64,000 nt of DNA, taken from contig CALSNJ010000002.1 in NCBI GenBank assembly GCA_943787745.1, positions 756,125 to 820,124 on the forward strand, given 5' to 3'. Under the pieces are notes generated by a model. The model made no database searches, had not been told where the DNA came from, and saw only the letters and a program-made list of their open reading frames with translations. This document shows, piece after piece, positions 10,122 to 19,034 of this stretch. The stretch comes from an uncultured Alphaproteobacteria bacterium (lineage in GTDB: Bacteria; Pseudomonadota; Alphaproteobacteria; UBA6615). Within the stretch, counting starts at the first letter, position 1, and every line of letters begins with the position of its first letter. Both the position numbers and the translations under genes were made by a program.

Positions 10122-11722
10122 CTCGCATCCTCCAAAATCATGTCCGAGGCCTTCTCGCCAATCATGATCGTGGGCGCATTGGTATTGCCCGACACGATGC
10201 GTGGCATGATCGAGGCATCAACCACGCGCAGCCCTTCAACACCCCTCACCCTGAGACGGGCATCCACAACAGCGGTCTGATCTGTGCCCATCCGGCAGGT
10301 TCCAACGGGGTGATAACTCGTGCCGCCGCGGTGACGCACAAAGTCACGCATCTCAGCTTCGGTTCGACATTCAGGACCCGGCAGATATTCAGCAGCAACA
10401 AATGGTTTCAGTGCGGGCATCTCTGACAATTCTCGCATGGCCAGCAGGCCTCCAACCAAAAGGTCTTCATCGCGAGGCGCCGAGAGATAATCTGGCCTTA
10501 TCGCGGGGGCGTCGAAGGGGTCGGCGTTTTTGATCATCACCTCACCCCGACTTTCGGGTCGCAACAGCCTCACTATAATTGAGAAACCGGAAAACGGGTG
10601 CAGTCCCGTCCCGGCCTTATCCGTGCTGAACAGCGCAATCCCAGCCTGAATATCGGGCGCAACTGCCGCCGGATCCATACGAAAAAACCCAGCCGCAGAA
10701 GACGCGCCGATAGTCAGGAAGCCTTTGCGAAGAAACGCGTAGCGCAAGCCGGTCATGACGCTGCGCATCGGGTTCCCAACCACGTCGTTCAGGGTGATCG
10801 GCTGGGTGGACTTATAGACCAGTCGCGCATTGTAGTGGTCCTGCAGATTGGCGCCCACATCGGGACTGTCCGCGACACTATCGATCCCGTGAGAGCGCAG
10901 ATGTCCGGCCGGGCCTATGCCCGAGAGCTGGAGCAATTGCGGAGAATTGATCGCCCCACCGGCCAGAATAATTTCCCGCGATGCATTGGCCGTCGTGCTC
11001 TTGCCATTACGCATAAATTCGACGCTGGTCGCACGCCGACCTTCAAAGAGAATTCTGGTCGCGTGGGCATGGGTCGTGACCTGCAGATTTCTACGCCGTC
11101 GGATCGGTCGAAGATAGGCTGTGGCCGCACTGGCGCGTCGACCACGCTTCAGATTGACCTGCAGATAACCAAACCCTTCAAGCTGCGCCCCGTTAAAGTC
11201 ATCGTTGCGAGAATAGCCACACTGCTCGCCAGCCGCGATAAAGGCCTCGCACAGAGGATGCCTGTCCGTTGGGTCAGACACCGTCAGCGGACCACCAACA
11301 CCATGATAGGAATCCGCGCCACGCTGTTGGTCCTCCGCCTTCCGGAAATACGGCAGGACATCATCGAATCCCCAACCAGCGTTTCCCAATTGCCGCCACA
11401 GGTCATAATCCGTGTGATCACCCCGCACATAGACCAGCCCGTTGATGGAACTGGACCCTCCAAGCACCTTCCCGCGCGGTTCGGGCAACGCCCGATTGCC
11501 CGTCGCGGGATGCGGTTCACTCTCATAGAGCCAATTCACATCGGGGTTGGTGAAATGCTTCCCGTAACCCAGCGGAACATGAATCCACGGGCTGCTGTCC
11601 TTGCCACCCGCTTCGAGCAACAGGACCGAATAGCGACCGTTCTCGGTCAGACGATTGGCCAGAACGCATCCCGCACTGCCCGCGCCCACGATAATAAAAT
11701 CAAATCGCTCTTCGTCGGCCAT
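10118..11722 (-). CDS. GMC-family FAD oxidoreductase (choline/alcohol dehydrogenase type)
   Basis: A 534-residue flavoprotein. FAD-binding [15 protein letters not shown] is at the N-terminus. GMC signature 1 is [18 protein letters not shown], and signature 2 is [16 protein letters not shown]. The catalytic histidine is in [12 protein letters not shown] and the second active-site residue in [17 protein letters not shown]. It would oxidise an alcohol or sugar hydroxyl with FAD. BetA-like choline oxidation is possible but not indicated by neighbours. Two flanking Gfo/Idh/MocA enzymes instead suggest a polyol or sugar derivative. Confidence 0.92.
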   Translation of the reverse strand: MADEERFDFIIVGAGSAGCVLANRLTENGRYSVLLLEAGGKDSSPWIHVPLGYGKHFTNPDVNWLYESEPHPATGNRALPEPRGKVLGGSSSINGLVYVRGDHTDYDLWRQLGNAGWGFDDVLPYFRKAEDQQRGADSYHGVGGPLTVSDPTDRHPLCEAFIAAGEQCGYSRNDDFNGAQLEGFGYLQVNLKRGRRASAATAYLRPIRRRRNLQVTTHAHATRILFEGRRATSVEFMRNGKSTTANASREIILAGGAINSPQLLQLSGIGPAGHLRSHGIDSVADSPDVGANLQDHYNARLVYKSTQPITLNDVVGNPMRSVMTGLRYAFLRKGFLTIGASSAAGFFRMDPAAVAPDIQAGIALFSTDKAGTGLHPFSGFSIIVRLLRPESRGEVMIKNADPFDAPAIRPDYLSAPRDEDLLVGGLLAMRELSEMPALKPFVAAEYLPGPECRTEAEMRDFVRHRGGTSYHPVGTCRMGTDQTAVVDARLRVRGVEGLRVVDASIMPRIVSGNTNAPTIMIGEKASDMILEDAR

Positions 11723-11730
11723 GCAAGCGC

Positions 11731-12807
11731 CTACGCGTCCAGTGTGACGGACGAGCCGGTTGCTGCGGCTTCCTCGATGGCCAAAGTGAGGGCCAGAGTG
11801 CGGCGTGCTTCACGCGGGGTCGTGTGCGGGCTCGCGCGCCCGGTCATCAGGTGGTCGAGCCAGGATCGGGTCTCACTGGCCACAGCACCCCAGTAGTCGC
11901 CAACGGCAAAATCGGCCGCTGAAGTGGTCTGCATAAACATCATGTTGATGTTGTGGTCCGGCACATAGGTGTGTGGCGCCCCGCGATCGGTGTAGAGCAG
12001 GCTATCCTTGTTGTCGGCATCGAGCAGCACCACACCTTCGTCACCTATGATTTCAAATCGCGAACTCTGGCCGATGGTCGGATAAGTCGCAGGCAAGGCA
12101 TAGCTGACGCCGAGATTGACCACGGCACCGTTCTCAAAGGTGATGATTGCCCATGTGACGTCAGCCGCGTTGTAGCCGAGATTCTTGAATATCTTGAACT
12201 TGCTTCGCGCCACCACTTCGACCGGACGAATTCCTTCCAGAAACCAGCACGCCATGTCCACGTAATAGGTCAGCACATCGGTGACCGGTGTGGCATCGGG
12301 TGACCGTTTAAGTATCTCCATGAGTTGAGCACGGGTGTTGTAGACCCGGGATTGCATCCCGAGTATTTCACCGAGCCGCCCTTGCAGAATTTGCTCCTTG
12401 GTCATCATCCAGCGCCGGTCGTGTCGCCGGGAGTAGCCGACCCGGAGCTCGCTGCCAGTGCGTTCAGCAGCCGCGATGATGATATCGGCATCTTCCAGGG
12501 TCAGCGCGATTGGTTTTTCGACAAAGACAGCCTTCCCGGCTTCCAGAGCGGCGACGATCGAATCCCGATGGTCGTGCTCGGGCGTAGAGACAAAGACAGC
12601 GTCCACGCGCTCGTCGGTGATCGCTGCCAGATTGTCAGTGGTCACGAAGTCTGCACCGGTGCGCTGGGCCAGCACATCGGCCTGTTTTTGTTCGCGATCA
12701 GACAATGCCAGAAAATTCACACTCGGATGGGTCGAGGACAGGCTCGCACGCAGGCCGCCGATACGCCCGCAACCGATGACCGCAATGCCCAGTTTGTCTC
12801 GAATCAT
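11731..12807 (-). CDS. Gfo/Idh/MocA-family NAD(P)-dependent oxidoreductase
   Basis: A 358-residue dehydrogenase. The Rossmann motif GIAVIGCGRIGGLRAS lies near the start, the EKPIA segment is in AVFVEKPIALTLED, and the substrate domain begins GYSRRHDRRWM. The ATG at 12807 has a GGGGGAGGA ribosome site, and longer in-frame starts lack the family fold. Eight bases separate it from the GMC gene. It is a paralogue of the enzyme at 9075-10121, but the C-terminal halves differ enough to suggest a different step of the same pathway. Confidence 0.91.
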   Translation of the reverse strand: MIRDKLGIAVIGCGRIGGLRASLSSTHPSVNFLALSDREQKQADVLAQRTGADFVTTDNLAAITDERVDAVFVSTPEHDHRDSIVAALEAGKAVFVEKPIALTLEDADIIIAAAERTGSELRVGYSRRHDRRWMMTKEQILQGRLGEILGMQSRVYNTRAQLMEILKRSPDATPVTDVLTYYVDMACWFLEGIRPVEVVARSKFKIFKNLGYNAADVTWAIITFENGAVVNLGVSYALPATYPTIGQSSRFEIIGDEGVVLLDADNKDSLLYTDRGAPHTYVPDHNINMMFMQTTSAADFAVGDYWGAVASETRSWLDHLMTGRASPHTTPREARRTLALTLAIEEAAATGSSVTLDA

Positions 12808-12861
12808 GGTTGATCCTCCCCCGCTCAGAATTGTCCTTCCTCGCGGTTCGGTCAATGAAAA

Positions 12862-12887
12862 GGCCGCACCGGTTTCCCGGCGCGGCC
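12862..12887 (-). terminator. Intrinsic terminator after the luciferase-like monooxygenase
   Basis: GGCCGCACCGG (12862-12872) pairs with CCGGCGCGGCC (12877-12887) with one mismatch. On the minus strand it is followed by a short T-run. It separates the monooxygenase transcript from the Gfo/Idh/MocA-GMC operon. Confidence 0.72.
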
Positions 12888-12910
12888 CCATCAATTCAAT
12901 GGATGAACCG

Positions 12911-14146
12911 TTACTCGGCTGCTTGTGTCACGGGCTGGAAGTCCGGAACATCAAGCTCAGGCACAACCTTGTCCAGGAAGGTCTGAAGCTCTTCAAGCAT
13001 GTCGTCCTTAGGCTGCTGAGCCCAATGCCAGATCAGCGTGATGTATTCACACGGAACCTGCTCATAGATGCCCTTCCACTCCGCGATGCATTCATCGACA
13101 GTACCGCCGATGAAAATACCGGAGTCCTTCATACCCTGCAGGAGTTCATCTTCCGTGCCCTGCGGGAACTGCGGGAAGAACGGACCGTAGAAGTTCTTGT
13201 AGATGTCCAGGTCATACTCACGCAGCTTCTTGTCATAACCCGCAGCGTCAGCAGCAAAGTGCGGCCAGCGCACGATGTTCTGGTTCTGCCCCAGTTGCAC
13301 ATTGTAGCCGTTCTCGTTGGCCACTCTGTTGTAGTACTGCGAGAGCTCCACCACACCCTTGGTCGGCATGAAGTAAGTTGGGATAAACCCGTTACGTGCG
13401 CAGAAATCGATCGAGGCCTGGCTCTTGGAAGCCGCCACGAAGATCGGCGGATGGGGCTTCTGATAGGGCTTGGGCACGACACAGACGCGCTGCACGCTGC
13501 CATCGGGGCCAATCTCACCTTCAGCGCCGGCATCGCGCGCAATTTCCCAGGCCGGATAGCCTTCAACGCCTGTCTCATAGGGATAGGGAGCTTCGTAGAA
13601 CTCGCCCTTTACCCGGACACTTTCCTGCGTCCACGCATCGATCACCATGCCGACACGCTCTTCAAAGATTTCCCGGTTGCGATCATCCGCAGCACTGCCG
13701 TCCGACACTGTTGCCGGTGACTCGGTGTACTGCCCCATCACATTGGCCCAGCGAGACTGATAACCACGCGCAAATCCGACGAAGAATTTGCCCTTGGTCA
13801 GATGGTCGATGATGGCTGTCTCTTCAGCCACGCGCAGCGGATCCTGAGTTGCGGCCACATAGCCCATCGCGCCCACATGCGCGTTCTTCACATGGCTGGC
13901 CCAATACGCATTCAGGATGCCCGGGTTCGGTCCGACTTCGTAGCCTTCGGAATGGAAGTGATGCTCGATCGTGCCAATGCCCCAAACGCCCATCTCATCG
14001 GCCGCTTTCACGATGTCCGTCCATTCGTGGACGATCTTGTGATACATGTCGCTGTCGTTGCCGAGCGGACGCTTGGCCTTACGGTCTTCCTCACCGTCAG
14101 CGGGGAACATCGGATAAAGCTGCAATATGACTTTGGGTTTGGCCAT
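12911..14146 (-). CDS. Luciferase-like flavin-dependent monooxygenase (LLM family)
   Basis: A 411-residue protein with the bacterial-luciferase TIM-barrel fold. GTIEHHFHSEGYEVGPNP near 60-75 is the EHHF-type motif, VGAMGYVAATQDPLRVAEE gives the second strand, and KFFVGFARGYQ the third. It would use FMNH2 from a separate reductase and O2. The start at 14146 is set by AAAGGAG. It diverges from a LysR gene 139 bases away, its probable regulator. The substrate is unknown. Alkanal, alkanesulfonate or nitrilotriacetate-type activities all occur in this family. Confidence 0.87.
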   Translation of the reverse strand: MAKPKVILQLYPMFPADGEEDRKAKRPLGNDSDMYHKIVHEWTDIVKAADEMGVWGIGTIEHHFHSEGYEVGPNPGILNAYWASHVKNAHVGAMGYVAATQDPLRVAEETAIIDHLTKGKFFVGFARGYQSRWANVMGQYTESPATVSDGSAADDRNREIFEERVGMVIDAWTQESVRVKGEFYEAPYPYETGVEGYPAWEIARDAGAEGEIGPDGSVQRVCVVPKPYQKPHPPIFVAASKSQASIDFCARNGFIPTYFMPTKGVVELSQYYNRVANENGYNVQLGQNQNIVRWPHFAADAAGYDKKLREYDLDIYKNFYGPFFPQFPQGTEDELLQGMKDSGIFIGGTVDECIAEWKGIYEQVPCEYITLIWHWAQQPKDDMLEELQTFLDKVVPELDVPDFQPVTQAAE

Positions 14147-14285
14147 TTCTGGCTCCTTTTCAAAGGGCGTTTCCTGTTGCGAGAAACAATAGGGCAGCGC
14201 TAGCCATACCAACAAATACTAAGTTACAATGCGAGATATAGTGATTTCGTATACATAGAACCGCACTCTTTCAGGGTTTTTCGGC

Positions 14286-15224
14286 ATGGATCTCAAGCAA
14301 ATTCGCACCTTTGTGGCGGTCTATGAGGGCGGCAGCATCAACAGCGCGGCCGATCGCCTGCGGGTCGCCCAGCCCAGCCTGAGCTTGCAGGTTAAAAACC
14401 TTGAGGAATCGGTCGGCGTTGCACTGTTTGAGCGCCATGCACGCGGGGTACGCCCGACGGCAGCCGGCGAGCGATTTTATGAAGATTGCCGCCGCATTCT
14501 GGGTAATGTCGAAAGTGCCGCACAGAACATGCGTGAATTTGCGACGGGCGTTTCAGGTGCGCTCGACGTTGGCCTGATTCCGACGATCACCAAAGGCGCA
14601 CTTGCCGAGCTGTTGCCCCCCTTCGCAGAAGACCTGCCCAATGTGGATATTCGGGTCGTCGAAGCCTTCAGCGGAACCCTGACAGACTGGGTGATGTCGG
14701 GAGAACTCGACTTTGCCGTGGTGACCGAGCCACCGCGGCATGACGGTCTGGAAATGCGGGTCCTCTCATCAGAGCCGCTCGCCATGATCTCGGGCCGGGA
14801 CACAGGACGCCGACATCTCGAACCTGTCAGCCTCTCGGAGTTGCCGCCGATCAAACTTGTTATGCCCTCACGCCAGCACAGCCTGCGCACCATGGTCGAG
14901 CGCTATATCAAGGTTGGCAATATCAAGATCGAGCGGGTGATCGAGATTGACGGTCTGTTCGGGACACTTGAATTCATCCGAAATTCGGATTTCTCAGGCA
15001 TTTTTCCGGTCACCACGATCGTCAGAGATCTTCACAAGGGGGAATATATCGTCAATCCCCTGGAAGACCTGCAGACCACGCTGGAATATTTCCTCGTGCA
15101 CCAAACACAAAGGCCACTATCACCCGCGGCTCGTGAACTCGTGATTCGATTGGAAGCCGCCCTGCACAAAACCTCAGATGCCTGGGCCAAAGTCGTCGCA
15201 AAATCAGCCGATGTCGCTGCCTAA
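14286..15224 (+). CDS. LysR-family transcriptional regulator
   Basis: A 312-residue LTTR. The N-terminal HTH starts MDLKQIRTFVAVYEGGSINS and includes QPSLSLQVKNLEESVGVALFER. A periplasmic-binding-type effector domain follows from about residue 90. It diverges from the luciferase-like monooxygenase and is followed by a second, clearly related LysR gene. No strong ribosome site is seen before the ATG. Confidence 0.92.
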   Translation: MDLKQIRTFVAVYEGGSINSAADRLRVAQPSLSLQVKNLEESVGVALFERHARGVRPTAAGERFYEDCRRILGNVESAAQNMREFATGVSGALDVGLIPTITKGALAELLPPFAEDLPNVDIRVVEAFSGTLTDWVMSGELDFAVVTEPPRHDGLEMRVLSSEPLAMISGRDTGRRHLEPVSLSELPPIKLVMPSRQHSLRTMVERYIKVGNIKIERVIEIDGLFGTLEFIRNSDFSGIFPVTTIVRDLHKGEYIVNPLEDLQTTLEYFLVHQTQRPLSPAARELVIRLEAALHKTSDAWAKVVAKSADVAA

Positions 15225-15264
15225 TTTATAGGTTCTGCCAATAGCAATAGTTTTACCTTATAAA
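15225..15264. promoter_or_regulatory. AT-rich dyad between the two LysR genes
   Basis: TTTATAGGT (15225-15233) and ACCTTATAAA (15255-15264) form inverted arms differing by one inserted base. The dyad ends six bases before the second LysR start and includes ATAGTTTTA, which recurs before the downstream SDR gene. It is a possible LysR binding site. Confidence 0.35.
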
Positions 15265-15269
15265 CCAGT

Positions 15270-16193
15270 ATGGATATCCGCCAGCTAGAGCAGTTCGTCG
15301 CCGTCTACGAAGAAGGCAGTTTTTCAAGTGCGGCCCGACGTGAAAACTGCACACAGCCCGCGCTTTCCGTGCAGATTCGGAATCTGGAAGAAGAATTCGG
15401 GGTCGCGCTGTTTACCCGCAGCCGGCGCGGTGTAACACCAACTGTCGCCGGAAAACGCCTTTACTCCCGCGGGCTGGCAATTCTCAGCGCAGTCGCCGAT
15501 ACGCGCATCGCTGTCCGTGAACTCTCCGGCGATATTACGGGCTCCATTACCATCGGCACCGTACCGTCAGTATCACGAAGCGCCCTGCCCGCTGCGCTGT
15601 CACGGTTCACCGAGGCGCACCCGAATGTAGAGCTGACACTCGACGAAGCCTATGGCGGCACCCTGACTGAAAGGGTCGCGGCCGGAGAACTGGATTTCGC
15701 CGTTGTAACGAGTGCTGTCAGTCATGAGGGGATCGAGGCGACACTCCTTGCCGAGCACGAAATGGCGCTTGTCTCCGGTCCAAGCTCAGGTTTCAAACCT
15801 TTCGACCGCGTTCGACTGAAAGATCTCCCACCCCTGCGGATGGTTCTTCCGACCCGGCGCCACGCCATTCGTCAGTTGATCGACACACATATTGCCCGGG
15901 CCGAACTGGTCATTGAATCCAGCATTGAATCCGACGGACTGAATACGACCCTGGAATATGTCCGACATTCAGGTTGGTCCACGCTCACAGCGGTGGCATC
16001 CGTAATCGATACGGTGGAATCAGGAACGTTGATCATCAATCCGATTGTGCGCCCGCGCGCTGATCTCGACTACTACCTCATCCGCCAGATGCGCCAACCG
16101 CTGACCGGTGCTGCAGACCGATTGGTCAACCTGCTTCGCGAGGAACTGGCAGGGATCACAAAACGCTGGAGAACGCTTTCAAATAATTCGTAA
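15270..16193 (+). CDS. LysR-family transcriptional regulator (tandem paralogue)
   Basis: A 307-residue LTTR. The HTH begins MDIRQLEQFVAVYEEGSFSS, with QPALSVQIRNLEEEFGVALFTR, closely parallel to the preceding LysR. The effector domain shares the GTLT-x6-GELDFAVVT segment with its neighbour. Tandem duplication and divergence are likely. It lies 49 bases before an SDR gene that it may control. Confidence 0.92.
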   Translation: MDIRQLEQFVAVYEEGSFSSAARRENCTQPALSVQIRNLEEEFGVALFTRSRRGVTPTVAGKRLYSRGLAILSAVADTRIAVRELSGDITGSITIGTVPSVSRSALPAALSRFTEAHPNVELTLDEAYGGTLTERVAAGELDFAVVTSAVSHEGIEATLLAEHEMALVSGPSSGFKPFDRVRLKDLPPLRMVLPTRRHAIRQLIDTHIARAELVIESSIESDGLNTTLEYVRHSGWSTLTAVASVIDTVESGTLIINPIVRPRADLDYYLIRQMRQPLTGAADRLVNLLREELAGITKRWRTLSNNS

Positions 16194-16198
16194 TATTG

Positions 16199-16212
16199 TT
16201 ATAGTTTTATAA
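16199..16212. promoter_or_regulatory. Short AT-rich palindrome before the SDR gene
   Basis: TTATA-GTTT-TATAA, perfect five-base arms about 30 bases before the SDR start. It shares ATAGTTTTA with the region before the second LysR gene. Confidence 0.32.
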
Positions 16213-16242
16213 TATAATTCAGTTACTTGCGGGAATTTTTTC

Positions 16243-17019
16243 ATGTCACATAATGGGATGCAACAACGGGTCATCGTCACAGCTGGCGGATCGGGAATCG
16301 GACGCGCAATTGTTGATCGTTTTGTCGCTTCCGGCGCTCTTGTTCACACGTGCGATGTCGTGCCCGAACTTCTCGAAGAGGTCATTGCAGGCAGCGATTG
16401 CGTGTCCGGCACGCTTGCCGATGTGGGAAAACCGACGGACGTCGAAAACCTTGTGGCTGAAGCGGTCTCTGCCATGGGCGGCATCGATGTTCTGGTCAAC
16501 AATGCCGGGATTGGCGGCCCGCGTGCGGCGCTTGAGGATGTTTCCTACGAAGACTGGGATCGCACCATCGGGGTCAACCTCAATGGCATGTTCTACTGCA
16601 TCAAGAACGTCGCCCCGCATATGAAAGCTCAGAATTCGGGCTGCATTGTGAATATTTCAACGGCGTCTGCAAAAGTCGCACTGCCGATGCGTTCACCTTA
16701 TGTGGCGTCCAAAGTGGGCGTGCTGGGCCTGACCCACACAGTGGCGCGCGAATATGGGCCCTTCGGTATCCGCTGTAACAGTATTCTTCCGGGTTTGATC
16801 GACAACGAACGCGGGCGCGGCATCGTCGCGACCCAGGCCAAAGAGCGTGGTATTACGCCCGCCGAACGCGAAGCCGAGTTTCTGGAGTTTATCTCCCTGA
16901 AATGCTGGATCGACCCCACCGAAGTCGGTGATCTGGCCGTCTTCCTCGCGTCCCCAGCTGGCCGCCACATTACCGGGCAAGACATTGGCATGGATGGCAA
17001 TGTCGAGTGGGAAATCTAG
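16243..17019 (+). CDS. Short-chain dehydrogenase/reductase (SDR)
   Basis: A 258-residue classical SDR. The cofactor motif is TAGGSGIG at 13-20, NNAG is in the fourth strand, and the active site is YVASK with a Thr/Ser pair at the usual serine position. A GHITGQDIGMDGN-type C-terminus is typical of NAD-dependent alcohol or 3-oxoacyl reductases. It follows the LysR pair and precedes a TauE/SafE permease by 18 bases. The substrate is unknown. Confidence 0.9.
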   Translation: MSHNGMQQRVIVTAGGSGIGRAIVDRFVASGALVHTCDVVPELLEEVIAGSDCVSGTLADVGKPTDVENLVAEAVSAMGGIDVLVNNAGIGGPRAALEDVSYEDWDRTIGVNLNGMFYCIKNVAPHMKAQNSGCIVNISTASAKVALPMRSPYVASKVGVLGLTHTVAREYGPFGIRCNSILPGLIDNERGRGIVATQAKERGITPAEREAEFLEFISLKCWIDPTEVGDLAVFLASPAGRHITGQDIGMDGNVEWEI

Positions 17020-17037
17020 CTTTAGAAAGCGTGGAAC

Positions 17038-17793
17038 TTGTTACTCGTTGAACTGACGCCATTTCAGTACGCCTTCGCCTTTTTCGCATTCTTTCTCGGC
17101 GGTCTCGTTAAGGGCACCGTCGGGATCGGGATGAAGGCGATCATCTTAGGTTTGCTTGCCACTGTCGTGCCGCTGCCTGTCGCGATCGCACTGCTAATCA
17201 TTCCGGGAGTTGCCGCAAATGCATGGCAGGTTCTGAGCGGCGGTTCAGTGATGGTCTCCCTCAAACGTATTTGGCCGCTCTTGCTTGCCTGTTGCGTGGG
17301 AGTTTGGCTGGGTGCCGGCATACTCGTTATCGCGGATACGCAACTTCTGACAATTGGGCTCGGTATCCTGCTGGGCACCTACGCAACCTATGCTCTCTTC
17401 GCCCCAAAAATCCCTTCTCCCGGGCGTCACGAGGGCTGGATGTCACCTTTGATCGGCGGGCTGAACGGGCTCGCAGCGGGAATGACAGGATCGGATGTGA
17501 TCCCGGGCGTGCCTTACCTGCAGGCGATGGGGCTGGCGCGTGACGAACTGGTACAGGCGATGGGCCTGCTATTCCTGACCGCATCCTTTGCGATCGCATT
17601 CTCGTTTCAGCAAAAGGGACTGCTCGACACGCAGCTCGCCTTTTCCTCCCTCGTCTCGGCGATCCCGGCACTGTCGGGCTATTACCTCGGTGAAAAAGTG
17701 CGCAAGCGCATTCCTGAAGCGCAGTTCCGGCAGCTGTTGCTGCTCTCTCTGCTCCTCCTCGGTCTTTATATTGTGATCCGAAACACGTTCTAG
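17038..17793 (+). CDS. TauE/SafE-family membrane transporter
   Basis: A 251-residue integral membrane protein with about seven or eight hydrophobic segments. It has the family N-terminal GGLVKGTVGIGMKAI and the repeat GGLNGLAAGMTGSDVIPGVPYL. TauE/SafE proteins export sulfite, sulfoacetate or other organic anions. The start is TTG at 17038 because no better in-frame ATG precedes TM1, so the exact start is uncertain. It follows the SDR by 18 bases, likely in the same transcript. Confidence 0.85.
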   Translation: MLLVELTPFQYAFAFFAFFLGGLVKGTVGIGMKAIILGLLATVVPLPVAIALLIIPGVAANAWQVLSGGSVMVSLKRIWPLLLACCVGVWLGAGILVIADTQLLTIGLGILLGTYATYALFAPKIPSPGRHEGWMSPLIGGLNGLAAGMTGSDVIPGVPYLQAMGLARDELVQAMGLLFLTASFAIAFSFQQKGLLDTQLAFSSLVSAIPALSGYYLGEKVRKRIPEAQFRQLLLLSLLLLGLYIVIRNTF

Positions 17794-17816
17794 GGCGTGA
17801 CCAAGGGCGGGCACCA

Positions 17817-18986
17817 TCAGGCGCCGGATGAGAACAGCCTATCGGGTGTGACATCATCAACTTCGGGACAGCCGAGCATCGCCATCGTGTAGGACAGCTC
17901 GTTGCTGAGAATTTCCATGGCCCGTTCCGCGCCGTTTCTGCCCCCGGCCGAAACGCCATAGAGGAACGCACGACCGAGAAAACAGAAATCCGCCCCGAGC
18001 GCGAGCGCCTTCATAATGTCCGAGCCACGGCGAATACCGCCATCGAGAAAGAGCGTGCCGCCCTCCGGCACCGCATGACGGGCCGCCTGCAGGCAGTCGA
18101 TAGTCGCCGGCATGATGTTCAGCTTGTTGCCCCCATGATTCGACAGGGACACAGCATCGGCCCCTACGTCATAGGCTTTCGCCACATCTGCGGGGTCCAT
18201 CAGCCCCTTGATGACCAGCTTTCCGGGCCAGACGGATCGAATCCGTTCGATGTCGTTCCATACGAGGTTTGGCGGCCAAACGCTCGCATAGAATTTCGCG
18301 ACGTCCTTCGCAGAACTCCCGGGCGGCGCATAGGGGCTCCAGCTTTGCATCTTCGGCATGCCACCGCTCATCAGGAAATCAGCAAACCAGCGCGGATGGG
18401 TCGCGAGATCGGAAAAAATCGCGGGGAGTTTCTGCCAGTTTATGCCGCCAACAGGCGTGACACCGCTGCGCGGCGGCACCTCGCTCTGGTTCTGGATGGG
18501 GTAGTCCACCGACACCACAAGAACGTCCACACCAGCATCCCCGGCGCGGCGGATGATACGCTCGGTAAGAGCAACGTCCCGCGATGCATAAAGCTGGAAC
18601 CAGACATTGTCCGGTGCGATACGCGCCACCGTTTCAATGGATTCAACGGAGACCCCCGAGAGCATAAAGGGAATGTTGAAATCACGCGCCACCTCAGCGA
18701 GGAAACGTTCCGCGCCGGGGCGAAACACGCCGATACCACCGACCGCAGAAACCCCGAAAGGCATAGCGTATCGTTTGCCAAAGATCGTCCGCCCGGTTTC
18801 CGGTGGCACGCATTTGACCAGCGCCCGTGACACCATCTGGTACTTATCAAAGGCGGACACATTCCGCGCCACACCAGCGCCATCGGCGTGCCCGTATTCC
18901 GCATAGTCAAAGAGGAAAGATGGCAGGCGCCGGCCGGCCATCTTCCGCAGATCCTCGATATTCAGCGCTTGAGATACATTCGTCAT
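17817..18986 (-). CDS. FMN-dependent alpha-hydroxy-acid dehydrogenase family protein with altered active site
   Basis: A 389-residue protein of the lactate dehydrogenase/glycolate oxidase fold (LldD). FMN-binding WFQLYASRD is at 129-137, lysine K260 in KLVIKGLMDP, and catalytic histidine H284 in SNHGG. The family motif SNHGGRQLD reads SNHGGNKLN here, so the arginine that binds the substrate carboxylate is N287. The loop DYPIQNQSEVPPRSG also departs from the usual DxPxxGxRxRDxRNG. It is the last gene of the HyuA/HyuB operon. A 2-hydroxyacid may not be the substrate. Confidence 0.87.
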   Translation of the reverse strand: MTNVSQALNIEDLRKMAGRRLPSFLFDYAEYGHADGAGVARNVSAFDKYQMVSRALVKCVPPETGRTIFGKRYAMPFGVSAVGGIGVFRPGAERFLAEVARDFNIPFMLSGVSVESIETVARIAPDNVWFQLYASRDVALTERIIRRAGDAGVDVLVVSVDYPIQNQSEVPPRSGVTPVGGINWQKLPAIFSDLATHPRWFADFLMSGGMPKMQSWSPYAPPGSSAKDVAKFYASVWPPNLVWNDIERIRSVWPGKLVIKGLMDPADVAKAYDVGADAVSLSNHGGNKLNIMPATIDCLQAARHAVPEGGTLFLDGGIRRGSDIMKALALGADFCFLGRAFLYGVSAGGRNGAERAMEILSNELSYTMAMLGCPEVDDVTPDRLFSSGA

Positions 18987-19034
18987 CGTCTCTGCCTAAC
19001 ACCCACAGATCGGAACAGGGGCAATCAGGAACAC

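Noticed and set aside
10118-11722. Reading the GMC gene as choline dehydrogenase betA
   Set aside because: No betB, betI or choline transporter beside it, and the neighbours are Gfo/Idh/MocA enzymes. Only the family was called.
12458-13720. 420-codon plus-strand frame across the Gfo/Idh/MocA and monooxygenase genes
   Set aside because: It crosses two real minus-strand genes and a terminator and shows no family motif.
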